From Orlajensenia sp037404875 (GTDB lineage Bacteria; Actinomycetota; Actinomycetes; Actinomycetales; Microbacteriaceae): a stretch of 64,000 nucleotides of DNA. Under the pieces are notes generated by a model. It did not search any database. It was given only the letters and a program-made list of their open reading frames with translations, and was not told where the DNA came from. Both the position numbers and the translations under genes were made by a program. The stretch is taken from contig NZ_JBBELO010000017.1 in the NCBI RefSeq assembly GCF_037404875.1, positions 1-64,000 of the forward strand, written 5' to 3'. Positions 7,259 to 15,289 of this stretch are shown piece by piece. The first letter of the stretch is position 1. Every line of letters starts with the position of its first letter.

Positions 7259-8836
7259 TCAGACCCTAGCCGCGGCGTCAGCGCTCTCGCTCGTCACCAC
7301 GGCGGAGACTTGGCCCTTCGGGTAGAGCGCCCCGAGCAACGCGACCACGATCATGGCCACGGCCATGCCGGCGAATGCCCAGGCCACCGACTCGGCATAC
7401 CCGACCTGCACGGCGTTCTCGAACTGATGCCGCACCGTCGCGGGGAGTGCGGCGAGCGCGGCGCCGTCGCCGTGCCCGCTGATGGTATCCAGAGCGCTCC
7501 GCGCATCCGCGCCGGTGGCGCCGAGCGCGGTGAACGATGCGGTGAGCTTGTCGCCCAGAACGTTCGTGACGACCGTCGAGAAGACGGCGAGCCCGAGCGC
7601 GCCGCCGAAGTTGCGCATGGTCTGCGAGATGGCCGTCACCTCGCCGTAGGATGCGCCGATCGCCCGGTTCACGGCATCGGTCGACGCGGCGCTGATCATG
7701 AACCCGATGCCGGCACCCGCGAGCATGATCGGCCAGGTCTGCGGGTTGAAGAACCGGTCGGGGTGATCGGGGATGCGGGTGAGGGCCACCGCGAGCCAGG
7801 CGTACCCGGCTGCACCGATCAGGCCGCCGATCACCAGCACGCTGCGCGCGCCGAGGCGGTCGAACCGCGCCGCACCCACCCGCGAAGCCACCACGAACCC
7901 GATGAAGAACTTCAGGAACAGCAACCCGGTCGAGAGCGCGCTGAGCTGCAGACTCACCTGACCGTAGACGCTGAGGAAGAAGAAGGTGGCGACGAATCCG
8001 ATCGAGGCGAACAACGTGGAGAGCACCGCGATCACGAAGCCCCGATCGCGGAACGCCGCCAGGCGCACCAGCGGCTGGGCGGTGCGGCTCTCGATGAGCA
8101 CGAACAGCCCGACGAGGGCGAGCCCCACGACGATGGAGCCGACGACGGCCACGCTCTGCCATCCCCACGACCCCGCCTGCTGCAGGCCGAACACGACGAG
8201 GGCGAGACCCGCCGCGATCACGAGGCCTCCGCGCAGGTCGACCCGCTCGCGTCGGCCCTGCGACCGCGCGGCCGAGATGGCCACGATCACGAAGGCGATC
8301 ACGGCGAGCGGCACGTTGACCCAGAAGATGGCCCGCCAGGTCCAGACGCTGAGCAAGCCGCCGGCGATCGGCCCGAGCGCGGTCATCGCTCCGGTGATGG
8401 CGAAGAACGCCGCCATGGCCTTGCCCCGCGCGGCCCGCGGAAAGCCCTGCACGACGAGCCCGATGGCCGCGGGGAACATGACGGCTCCGGCGATGCCCTG
8501 CAGCGCTCGCGCGGTGATGAGCCACGGCGCCGCCGCGGCGCCCTCAGGAGCCAGGCCGCACAGGAGCGACGTCAACCCGAACGTCGCGATGCCCAGAAGC
8601 GCCATGCGCTTGTGGCCGACGATGTCGGAGAGCCGCCCGCCGAGCAGGAAGAACGCGGCGGTGGCGATGAGGTACGCGTTCACCGCCCACTGCATGGCGT
8701 CGTGGGTGATGCCCAGGTCGGCCTGGATCGTGGGCGCCGAGAGCGCCACGATGGTCTGGTCGATGGTGGTCATCGAGACCGCGACAATCAGGCCGGCCAG
8801 TGCGAGCGTGTTGCCCTTCGCCGAGACGAGCGACAT
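7259..8836 (-). CDS. MFS multidrug exporter, DHA2 (14-TM) family
   Basis: Integral membrane transporter of 525 residues, consistent with 14 transmembrane helices of the DHA2 drug:proton antiporter family (EmrB/QacA type). Family motifs include DQTIVALSAPTIQADLG in the first helix and GGRLSDIVGHKRM (motif A) in the loop between helices 2 and 3. The ATG at 8836 has GGAG a short distance upstream and starts the conserved segment MSLVSAKG; longer in-frame versions add an implausible Pro/Arg-rich extension. It is first in an operon with the two-component pair, so transport of a toxic compound or antibiotic sensed by that kinase is likely. The substrate cannot be read from the sequence. Confidence 0.92.
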   Translation of the reverse strand: MSLVSAKGNTLALAGLIVAVSMTTIDQTIVALSAPTIQADLGITHDAMQWAVNAYLIATAAFFLLGGRLSDIVGHKRMALLGIATFGLTSLLCGLAPEGAAAAPWLITARALQGIAGAVMFPAAIGLVVQGFPRAARGKAMAAFFAITGAMTALGPIAGGLLSVWTWRAIFWVNVPLAVIAFVIVAISAARSQGRRERVDLRGGLVIAAGLALVVFGLQQAGSWGWQSVAVVGSIVVGLALVGLFVLIESRTAQPLVRLAAFRDRGFVIAVLSTLFASIGFVATFFFLSVYGQVSLQLSALSTGLLFLKFFIGFVVASRVGAARFDRLGARSVLVIGGLIGAAGYAWLAVALTRIPDHPDRFFNPQTWPIMLAGAGIGFMISAASTDAVNRAIGASYGEVTAISQTMRNFGGALGLAVFSTVVTNVLGDKLTASFTALGATGADARSALDTISGHGDGAALAALPATVRHQFENAVQVGYAESVAWAFAGMAVAMIVVALLGALYPKGQVSAVVTSESADAAARV

Positions 8837-9027
8837 GAGGAGTCTCCTTCGATGAGGTGGGAGTTCCAGCGTGCCCGCCGTGGAATGCCGGGGGCACCGC
8901 CGAGCGGGCGGGACGCGTGTCATCCGATCGGAGGACAGGCGGCCTATCCGACCCTCCCGACGCGGTCAAGCCCCCTGTGCTCGCGGGTCATCACGCCTAC
9001 CGTAGGGGCAGCGAGGAGGTACGTTTC

Positions 9028-9210
9028 ATGAGCGAGACCGATCCCAACGGCCAGCCCGGCATCGTCGATGACGAGCTGACGGAGTCCACCGAGGATGAGC
9101 GCGCGCAGGCGCAGGCGGAGCAGAATCCCGGCGGCGCGGATTCCGTCGCAGACACGGCCATCGACGAAGACATCATCGAGGCGACCAGTCCCGGAGGCAG
9201 TCCGGGCTGA
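9028..9210 (+). CDS. Small acidic protein of unknown function
   Basis: Predicted protein of 60 residues, very rich in Glu, Asp, Ser and Gly with no hydrophobic core, so probably intrinsically disordered. GAGGAGGT lies seven bases before the ATG, one of the best ribosome binding sites in the window, which favours a real gene despite its size. It stands alone upstream of a terminator-like hairpin at 9253-9292. No family is recognised with confidence. Confidence 0.7.
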   Translation: MSETDPNGQPGIVDDELTESTEDERAQAQAEQNPGGADSVADTAIDEDIIEATSPGGSPG

Positions 9211-9252
9211 GCCCCATCAAGACCCGTCGGCGCACCCCAAGCCGATGGTCGA

Positions 9253-9292
9253 CGCCCCCGGATCACCCGTAGTGCCCGAAGATCCGGGGGCG
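9253..9292 (+). terminator. Terminator-like hairpin after the small acidic gene
   Basis: Perfect 12-base inverted repeat: CGCCCCCGGATC at 9253-9264 and GATCCGGGGGCG at 9281-9292, with a 16-base loop. It is followed by CTCTCTGCCTC rather than a clean T-run. It lies 43 bases after the small acidic gene and 91 before the flavodoxin-like gene, so it probably separates the two transcripts. Confidence 0.55.
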
Positions 9293-9382
9293 CTCTCTGC
9301 CTCGCAGGGCATGCCGTCGCTCTTGCCCCCCGGCGGGATCCGACACGTGAATCCAGCGAACCCACTACGAACGAAGGATGCC

Positions 9383-10006
9383 ATGCAGGACACCGGCCTG
9401 ACCGCACTCGCACTCAATTGCAGCCTGAAGCCCTCGCCGGCTCCTTCGAGCACGGAACTGCTCGCCCAACAGGTGCTGGATGCGCTCGGCGAGAGCGGGG
9501 TGAGCGGCGAGATCGTCCGCGTCGTCGATCACGACATCCGCCCCGGCGTCGAGGCCGACATGGGCGACGGCGATGAATGGCCGGTGCTCCGGCAGAAGAT
9601 CTTGGCGGCCGACATCCTCGTGTTCGCGACACCGACGTGGGTCGGCCACCTCTCGAGCGTCGCCCAGCGCGTGATCGAACGGCTGGATGCCGAGATCGGC
9701 GCGACCGACGACGAGGGTCGCGCGCTGCTCGCCGGAAAGGTCGCCGCCGTGGCGGTCGTCGGCAATGAGGACGGCGCGCACGCGATCATCGCGGACGTCT
9801 ACCAGGCGCTCGTCGACGTCGGCTTCTCCGTCGCCGCCCAGTCGGGCACGTACTGGAACGGCGAGGCGATGGGCTCCGTCGACTACAACGACCTCGACGA
9901 GACGCCGGAGTCCGTGGCCTCGACCACCAAGACCCTCGCCGCGAACACGGCGCACCTCGCCCGCCTGTTGAAGCAGAACCCCTACCTGCCGCCCGTCAGC
10001 GGCTGA
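9383..10006 (+). CDS. Flavodoxin-like / NAD(P)H-dependent FMN reductase family protein
   Basis: Flavoprotein-type fold of 207 residues. The phosphate-binding loop near the N-terminus is the segment NCSLKPSPAPSSTELL, and a second flavin-contact region reads VFATPTWVGHLSSVAQRVI, as in multimeric flavodoxin/WrbA-like and NADPH-dependent FMN reductases. The central beta strand AAVAVVGNEDGAHAI and the loop SGTYWNGEAMGS follow. It probably binds FMN and reduces quinones, azo compounds or a partner protein in the cytosol. The ATG at 9383 follows GAAGGA. The SRPBCC gene begins 18 bases downstream, so the pair is likely cotranscribed. Confidence 0.85.
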   Translation: MQDTGLTALALNCSLKPSPAPSSTELLAQQVLDALGESGVSGEIVRVVDHDIRPGVEADMGDGDEWPVLRQKILAADILVFATPTWVGHLSSVAQRVIERLDAEIGATDDEGRALLAGKVAAVAVVGNEDGAHAIIADVYQALVDVGFSVAAQSGTYWNGEAMGSVDYNDLDETPESVASTTKTLAANTAHLARLLKQNPYLPPVSG

Positions 10007-10024
10007 ACGAACAAGGAGCACCCC

Positions 10025-10558
10025 GTGTCGAATGCCGTCTCATCCCAGGTCGACGTCGACGTGCCGATCGACGTCGCGTACAACCAGTGGACCCAGTTCG
10101 AGTCGTTCCCCCACTTCCTCGGCGGGGTGCGCGAGGTCAGCCAGCTCGATGACAAGCGCACGCACTGGAAGGTATCGATCCTCGGCGTCACCCGGGAGTT
10201 CGACGCCGAGATCTTCGAACAGGTTCCCGACTCCCACATCGCCTGGCGGAGCACCGACGGTCCGTTCCAGTCGGGCAGCGTGGAGTTCACGCCGATCGAC
10301 GCCAAGCACACGCACATCACCCTGACGATCCAGTGGAATCCGCAGGGCTTCATCGAGTCGGCCGGAGCGGCACTGCGACTGGATGACCTGCAGGTCTCCG
10401 CCGACCTCACGCAGTTCAAGGCGTTCATCGAGAAGCGCTCCCATCAGACCGGTAGCTGGCGGGGAGAGATCCACGAGGGTTCGCCGGCTTCCGCACCCGA
10501 ACCGGAGGGCCACCTCGGACGTCTCGGAGAAGACCCCGACCTGGCACCGCCGGCCTGA
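10025..10558 (+). CDS. SRPBCC (START-like, polyketide cyclase/dehydrase) family protein
   Basis: Protein of 177 residues with the helix-grip SRPBCC pattern: an opening strand SSQVDVDVPIDVAYNQWTQF, the segment FPHFLGGV, a central DSHIAWRSTDG and a C-terminal helix DLTQFKAFIE. The family binds hydrophobic ligands in a deep pocket; many actinobacterial members are stress-linked and have no known reaction. The last ~35 residues are a Glu/Pro/Gly-rich extension. GTG at 10025 is preceded by AAGGAG. It lies downstream of the flavodoxin-like gene in the same orientation. Confidence 0.85.
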   Translation: MSNAVSSQVDVDVPIDVAYNQWTQFESFPHFLGGVREVSQLDDKRTHWKVSILGVTREFDAEIFEQVPDSHIAWRSTDGPFQSGSVEFTPIDAKHTHITLTIQWNPQGFIESAGAALRLDDLQVSADLTQFKAFIEKRSHQTGSWRGEIHEGSPASAPEPEGHLGRLGEDPDLAPPA

Positions 10559-10570
10559 TTCCCCCGAACC

Positions 10571-10607
10571 GCTGCGGCATCCGTTCCCGAATGACGGATG
10601 CCGCAGC
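10571..10607. terminator. Bidirectional terminator hairpin
   Basis: Perfect 14-base inverted repeat, GCTGCGGCATCCGT at 10571-10584 and ACGGATGCCGCAGC at 10594-10607, with a nine-base loop. It sits between the convergent SRPBCC and ABC permease genes, so it probably ends both transcripts. The stem contains the word GCATCC/GGATGC that recurs across the window. Confidence 0.7.
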
Positions 10608-10613
10608 GCCGCG

Positions 10614-11537
10614 TCAGCCCTTCGACCCGGTCGTGGCGATTCCGGCGATGAAGTGGCGCTGGCCGAGGAAGAAGATGATGATCATCGGAATCGTCGTGAT
10701 CACGCTCGCCGTCACGACGATCTCCCAGTGCCAGTCGCCTCCGAACCCGTAGCGGTCCAGCAACGCCTTCAGCCCGCGCTGCACCGTGAAGGTCTCGGTG
10801 TCGCGCAGGTAGATCAGTGGTCGCATGAGATCGGTCCACGCCGCCTGCACCTCGAAGAGCAGCGTCACGATGAGCGCCGGCCTGCACAGCGGGAGCGCGA
10901 TCGACCAGAACACCCGCCACTGGCTCGCGCCATCCACCCGCGCGGCCTCGAAGAGCTCCTTCGGAAGGCCCAGGAAGAACTGCCGCAGCAGGAAGATGTA
11001 GAACGCGCTGCCGAACAGGTTCATCGCCCACAGGGGGGTCAGTGTTCCCGTCTGCCCCAGCCCGTTCCAGATGAGGTAGGTGGGGATCAGCGTGACGGCG
11101 CCCGGCAGCATCATCGTGGCCAGCAGCAGGCCGAAGAGCAGGTTCCTTCCCCAGAATCGGAAGTGCGCGAAGCCCCAGGCCACCATCGCGCTCGAGAGCG
11201 TGACGGTTCCCGCCGCGAGCACGGTGACGATCACCGTGTTCAGCAGCCAGAGGCCCAGCGGCGCCGCCTGCCAGACGGTCACGTAGTTCTCGAAGGTCAG
11301 CGTGTGCGGGATGAGGGCGTTGTCGAAGACCTCGCCGCGCGGCTTCAGCGACGCGCTCACGAGCCAGATGAACGGGTAGAGGAAGACGACCGTGAGCACG
11401 ATCAGGGCGATCGTGGTGACGATGCGGCTTGTCCGTGAGCGGGGCGAGCGACGTTGCTGCCGCGTCGGGCGCTGCTCGTCGATGGGTGCCGGGGCCACGG
11501 CCACACCCGCTTCCGGGCGCTGCGTGATGGCGGTCAT
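10614..11537 (-). CDS. Carbohydrate ABC transporter permease, MalG-like
   Basis: Inner-membrane permease of 307 residues with about six transmembrane helices after a cytoplasmic N-terminus rich in Arg and Gln. The cytoplasmic EAA loop that docks the ATPase reads EAARVDGASQWRVFWSIALP. This is the second permease of a CUT1-type sugar importer. Its ATG shares one base with the TGA of the upstream permease gene (TGATG), so the two are coupled. No ATPase gene is present here; CUT1 systems in actinobacteria often share a common MsiK-type ATPase. The substrate is unknown. Confidence 0.93.
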   Translation of the reverse strand: MTAITQRPEAGVAVAPAPIDEQRPTRQQRRSPRSRTSRIVTTIALIVLTVVFLYPFIWLVSASLKPRGEVFDNALIPHTLTFENYVTVWQAAPLGLWLLNTVIVTVLAAGTVTLSSAMVAWGFAHFRFWGRNLLFGLLLATMMLPGAVTLIPTYLIWNGLGQTGTLTPLWAMNLFGSAFYIFLLRQFFLGLPKELFEAARVDGASQWRVFWSIALPLCRPALIVTLLFEVQAAWTDLMRPLIYLRDTETFTVQRGLKALLDRYGFGGDWHWEIVVTASVITTIPMIIIFFLGQRHFIAGIATTGSKG

Positions 11538-12529
11538 CAGTCATCCCCCTCGTAGTAGACCAGCCGTCTCGAGACGACCACCTGGATGAGCGAGATGGTC
11601 ACGATGACGACGAAGAGCAGCCAGGCCAGCGCCGAAGCGTACCCCATGTGGAGGAACTGGAAGCCCTGCTGGAAGAGGTAGATCACGTAGAACAGGGCGG
11701 CATCGTTGCTGTACGTGGAGTTGCCCGCACCGAAGAAGGCCGTGTACGTCTCCGAGAACTGCTGGAAGCCGGCGATCGTGGTCACGATGGTCACGAAGAA
11801 GATGGCGGGACTGATCATCGGCAGCGTCACCGACCGCGTCAGTCGCCAGGGTCCGGCACCGTCGATGCGGGCCGCCTCGTACAGCTGGGTCGGAACGGCG
11901 CGCAGCGCCGCCAGGAAGATGACGATCGAACCGCCGATCGTCCACAGGCTCATGAGCACCAGCCCCGGCTTGACCCAGTTGGGGTCGGTGGTCCAGTTCG
12001 GGCCCTGGATGCCGAACCAGCCGAGCACGACGTTGATCAGCCCGTTCTGGCCGTTGAAGACGAGGAGGAAGAGCACGCCGACAGCCACGGCCGGGGTCAT
12101 CTTGGGCAGGTAGAACGCCGTGCGGAAGAACCCGGATGCGCGCCCAGCACGATCGAGCAGGATCGCGAGCGCGAGCGAGACGATCACGTGCGCGGGAACC
12201 GACAGCAGCGTGTAGACGAACGTGTTCGAGAGTGCGAGCAGCGCCTTCGGATCGGTGAACATCTGCGCGTAGTTGTCGAGGCCGATGAACCTCGGCGCCT
12301 GCAGCCCGTCGTAGTCGGTCAACGACAGGTAGAAGCTGTAGATGATCGGCCAGGCCGTGAAGACGAGGAAGCCGACGATCCACGGGCTGATGAAGGCGAG
12401 GGCGCTCAGGGCGTTGCGGCGCCGACGCGCCCGCTCACCAGGACGCGGAACATGCCGGGGAGCACCCCCGGTGGCGGATGCCGGGGGCCGCGCCCCTGCA
12501 TCCGTCACCGTCGGCGTGACGGTGACCAT
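11537..12529 (-). CDS. Sugar ABC transporter permease, MalF-like
   Basis: Membrane permease of 330 residues with about six transmembrane helices. The first hydrophobic segment (FISPWIVGFLVFTAWPIIYS) and the EAA loop EAARIDGAGPWRLTRSVTLP are typical of CUT1 MalF/UgpA-like subunits. The N-terminal ~40 residues are Pro/Arg-rich and cytoplasmic. The gene starts five bases after the solute-binding protein stop codon and overlaps the second permease by one base. It forms the membrane pore together with the 10614-11537 product. Confidence 0.93.
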   Translation of the reverse strand: MVTVTPTVTDAGARPPASATGGAPRHVPRPGERARRRRNALSALAFISPWIVGFLVFTAWPIIYSFYLSLTDYDGLQAPRFIGLDNYAQMFTDPKALLALSNTFVYTLLSVPAHVIVSLALAILLDRAGRASGFFRTAFYLPKMTPAVAVGVLFLLVFNGQNGLINVVLGWFGIQGPNWTTDPNWVKPGLVLMSLWTIGGSIVIFLAALRAVPTQLYEAARIDGAGPWRLTRSVTLPMISPAIFFVTIVTTIAGFQQFSETYTAFFGAGNSTYSNDAALFYVIYLFQQGFQFLHMGYASALAWLLFVVIVTISLIQVVVSRRLVYYEGDD

Positions 12530-12534
12530 GCCGC

Positions 12535-13908
12535 TCAGCCCTTGACCTTGGCCCAGGCGTCGTCGAGGGCCTTCTGCGCCTTCTTCTGGGCGGCCTCGAG
12601 AGAGGTCTTCGGGTCGTCGCCGTTGGTGAGCACGGCATTCACCGCGTCCTGCCAGATCGTGGTGAACTCGGCATCAGCCGGGTTCGCCGGCAGGCTGAAC
12701 GAGTGCGAGTTCGCCTCGTACATCGCGTCGATGGCGCTCTTCCACGGCTCGGGGGCACTGTTTCCGACGAGGTCCTGGATCTTGTCGTCGGCCACCGCGT
12801 TGCCGGTCAGGATTCCCGTGAACGGCTTGCCGTCGGCTTCGCGGGTCTTCTGCCGGTTCTCGGCTGCGGCCATCCACGAGTCCACCGACACCATGTCGCC
12901 GGCGAAGGCGCACGCGGATGCGGCGTTCTTGCTGCCGGCCGGAACAGCCCAGGCCGATCCCGACGAGTAGGCGAGCGGGTCGCCCTGCCGGTCGCGCACG
13001 GTGTCGAAGGCCAGGGGCGCGTCGGGAGAGACGTCGTTCAGCACGTTGACGTACCACTGCTCCATCGGCATGGCGCCGAGAGTGGAGGTGGCGAACTGAT
13101 TGCCAGAGCCGAAGAAGTCGGCGGAGTCACGGAAGGCCTTGACGGCACTGAAGCCGCCCTGGTCGTTATAGATCGAGACCGCCCACTTGAGCGCCTCGAC
13201 GGCCTTCGGGTCGTCGAGGTGTGACTTCTTGCCGTCGTCGCTCAGGATGTCGACTCCGTTGGCGTGCGCCCAGAGCGGGAAGAACTCGGGCAGCTTCGAG
13301 TCGTACCCGATGACCGAGACGGTGCCACCGCCGGTCTTGGCGAGGGCCTTGTTCGCGGCGCTCACCGCATCCCAGTCCGATCCGTTGACGTCGTCCAGGG
13401 TGAGACCGGCCGCGTTCAGCAGGTCGGCGTTCGCCATGGTGACCTCGACCTGATTGAACTCGGGGATGCCGTAGAGATCGCCGTTGATGGTCACTTGGCC
13501 CACGGCAGGCTTGCGGAACTGGTCGGTCTCGATCTTCTTCTCGGAGACGCAATCCGCCAGGGGCACCACCGCGCCCCGGGCGGCGAGCGATCCGATCTGG
13601 TTGCGGTTGACGTAGATGAGGTCGGGCGGATCGCCGGCAGCGACGGATGAGAGGAACTGCTGCAGATCGAAGTCACCCTCGGCCAGCTTCACCTTCACGC
13701 CGTCGAGGTCTTTCTCGGCGCGCTTCAGGCGGGTGTCGGCGACATCGTCCGAATTCGAGAACCCCATCACGTTGAGCGTCTTGTCGTTACCCGAGTCCTT
13801 GCTGAAGCTCAGGGCGGAGTCCGACGACTTCAGCGACGTCGCACATCCCGCCAGGAGCAGGGTGAGGGCGGAGAGCCCCGCCACGGCTTGGAACGTCTGT
13901 CTTCTCAT
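12535..13908 (-). CDS. Extracellular sugar-binding lipoprotein of an ABC importer
   Basis: Solute-binding protein of 457 residues. The N-terminus is a lipoprotein signal with basic MRRQ, a hydrophobic stretch and the lipobox LLAGC, so the mature protein is anchored by Cys22. The rest is a family 1-type binding protein with the hinge-region segment DLIYVNRNQIGSLAARG and an aromatic-rich C-terminal lobe. It captures a carbohydrate and delivers it to the two downstream permeases. GGAGGG precedes the ATG. Upstream lie a strong hairpin and two LacI-type palindromes, so repression by a LacI-family regulator encoded elsewhere is likely. Confidence 0.92.
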   Translation of the reverse strand: MRRQTFQAVAGLSALTLLLAGCATSLKSSDSALSFSKDSGNDKTLNVMGFSNSDDVADTRLKRAEKDLDGVKVKLAEGDFDLQQFLSSVAAGDPPDLIYVNRNQIGSLAARGAVVPLADCVSEKKIETDQFRKPAVGQVTINGDLYGIPEFNQVEVTMANADLLNAAGLTLDDVNGSDWDAVSAANKALAKTGGGTVSVIGYDSKLPEFFPLWAHANGVDILSDDGKKSHLDDPKAVEALKWAVSIYNDQGGFSAVKAFRDSADFFGSGNQFATSTLGAMPMEQWYVNVLNDVSPDAPLAFDTVRDRQGDPLAYSSGSAWAVPAGSKNAASACAFAGDMVSVDSWMAAAENRQKTREADGKPFTGILTGNAVADDKIQDLVGNSAPEPWKSAIDAMYEANSHSFSLPANPADAEFTTIWQDAVNAVLTNGDDPKTSLEAAQKKAQKALDDAWAKVKG

Positions 13909-13959
13909 GAGTACCCTCCGTGTGCCGCAGGGCGGCCGCGTCAGCCCCGGGCGTCTGCG

Positions 13960-13980
13960 TCCGGGGGCGATACCCCCGGA
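13960..13980 (-). promoter_or_regulatory. Leader hairpin upstream of the sugar ABC operon
   Basis: An eight-base perfect stem, TCCGGGGG at 13960-13967 and CCCCCGGA at 13973-13980, closes a five-base loop. It lies 52 bases before the start codon of the binding-protein gene and downstream of the operator-like palindromes, so it would be in the 5' leader. It could affect message stability or attenuation; it has no T-run. Confidence 0.5.
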
Positions 13981-14033
13981 CAGGGGTCATCGCACTAGCA
14001 GCATCCGCCTACGCGGGGAGAGCGGCAAGGGGA

Positions 14034-14070
14034 TTGAGAAGCGCTCACAAGTGGGGTAGAAGCGCTTCTC
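14034..14070 (-). promoter_or_regulatory. Two LacI-family operator-like palindromes
   Basis: Two copies of a palindrome with the core AAGCGCT lie 24 bases apart centre to centre: TTGAGAAGCGCTCAC at 14034-14048 and AGAAGCGCTTCT at 14058-14069, the second a perfect 12-base palindrome. The central CG within AAGCGCTT is typical of LacI/GalR-family operators. They lie about 125-160 bases before the sugar-binding protein start codon. The paired spacing, a little over two helical turns, would allow cooperative binding. No LacI-family gene is in the window. Confidence 0.65.
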
Positions 14071-14211
14071 GACAGGTCTGCCCTATCGGGCCGCCAGGTC
14101 GGGACTCGGAGCATTACCGACGATAGGAGTCCTCACTCCGTGGGGCGAGGGGATTGACCTCTCCCCGGGAGCGGTGTTAGCGAAGGCGCGATCCGCCGTC
14201 CGATCGGCACT

Positions 14212-14553
14212 TCAGCCGATGGACTGGAGCTCCTGGCCACCGAGTTCCACGGCGTCGGCTTCCATGTTCTCGGGAGTGAGCTGGATGCCGCCGGTGGTGT
14301 TCGCCGAGCGCAGGATGCGCTCGATCCATTCCCGTTGCAGTTCCGGTGGGCGGGGGCCGCTGAACTCGAAGCGCAGCGCGATCGACTCGTGCATCCAGAT
14401 GGTCGTGCGGCCCTTCTCGACACCGTCGGGGTGCGTCCACGACAGCGAGAAGCTCTCCCCTCGACGCAACTTCGCGACGACGGCGGCTTTGAGGTGCGCG
14501 AGTGTGCGATCGTCCATGGGTATCGCTTCACTCCCGTAGAAAAGTGTGCCCAT
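14212..14553 (-). CDS. DUF7882 family protein
   Basis: Small protein of 113 residues that I recognise as a Microbacteriaceae-type family (DUF7882), sometimes mislabelled as an ATP-dependent DNA ligase in annotations. The characteristic N-terminus MGTLFYGSEAIPMDDRTLAH is present, followed by the segments KLRRGESFSLSWTHPDG, TTIWMHESIALRF, PPELQREWIERI and LRSANTTGGI. It has no nucleotide-binding motif, signal peptide or membrane segment. The ATG at 14553 starts the conserved part; an in-frame ATG at 14562 is possible. The function is unknown. Confidence 0.8.
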   Translation of the reverse strand: MGTLFYGSEAIPMDDRTLAHLKAAVVAKLRRGESFSLSWTHPDGVEKGRTTIWMHESIALRFEFSGPRPPELQREWIERILRSANTTGGIQLTPENMEADAVELGGQELQSIG

Positions 14554-14676
14554 ACCGCACATAGTAGTTCGTCCGAAGCATGCATCGGCATCCAGTGGCG
14601 ATGGCATGCTCTCACGTCATCACAGCGCCGGTCACCGGGTGGATGACGGCCGATCAGGGCGCTGAGGCACCGCGGC

Positions 14677-15132
14677 TCACCCGCGTGGCGCGCCTGCGCT
14701 CGGCCGGGGGAAGTCCTCGAACACCACGATGGTGCGCGTCGCGCGCACGTTCTCGATCGACTGGATGTCTTCGAGAACGACGCGTCGCAGGTCGCGGTTG
14801 TCGCGCGCGCGCACGAGTAGCAGAACGTCGAAGTCGCCTCCGACGAGAGCCATGTGCTCGACTTCTTCGATCTCGGCGAGCCTGTCGCTCACCGCCTGCC
14901 ACGAGGCCTGATCGATCGTGAGGGCGACATAGGCGGTGCTGTGCATGCCGGCGGCGACGGCATCCACGCGCGCGCCGTACCCGGTGATGACCCCTTCGTC
15001 GGTCAACCGTTTCACCCGCGCGTAGGTGCCCGCGCGGGAGATGTGGGCGAGCTCGGCGAGCGCCGTCATGGAGGCGCGCCCGTCCTGGCGCAATGCCCCC
15101 AAGAGGATGCGGTCGGTCTCGTCCAGTTCCAT
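14677..15132 (-). CDS. Lrp/AsnC family transcriptional regulator
   Basis: DNA-binding regulator of 151 residues. An N-terminal winged helix-turn-helix (about 3-55) contains LDETDRILLGALRQDGRAS and the recognition segment HISRAGTYARVKRL; a C-terminal RAM/AsnC effector-binding domain contains YVALTIDQ and GDFDVLLLVRARD. ATG 15132 is chosen because the family motif begins at once. The gene is divergent from the 2-oxoacid dehydrogenase operon, with a 157-base spacer full of palindromic ATCG/CGAT words. This is the layout of Lrp-type bkd regulators, so it probably controls that operon in response to an amino or keto acid. Confidence 0.9.
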   Translation of the reverse strand: MELDETDRILLGALRQDGRASMTALAELAHISRAGTYARVKRLTDEGVITGYGARVDAVAAGMHSTAYVALTIDQASWQAVSDRLAEIEEVEHMALVGGDFDVLLLVRARDNRDLRRVVLEDIQSIENVRATRTIVVFEDFPRPSAGAPRG

Positions 15133-15171
15133 GCGGCTCCTTCGCCTCGAACCCTGCCCCATTCTCCGACG

Positions 15172-15217
15172 AATCGAGCGATTATCGGGCGATTGGAACG
15201 CAATCGTCCAACAATCG
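15172..15217. promoter_or_regulatory. Putative Lrp-type operator array
   Basis: A run of half-sites built on CGATT/AATCG fills the spacer between the Lrp-type regulator and the dehydrogenase operon: GAATCG at 15171-15176, palindromic CGATTATCG at 15179-15187, and the perfect inverted repeat CGATTG-GAACG-CAATCG at 15190-15206, followed by another CAATCG at 15212-15217. Lrp/AsnC octamers wrap DNA at phased inverted repeats of this kind. The array could control both divergent promoters. Confidence 0.6.
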
Positions 15218-15289
15218 GTCGCCCGGCTGTGAGCAGCGTCCACGAAATGCGATCCTGACCCTCGAGATGTCTCGACGGAGAGAAGATCG

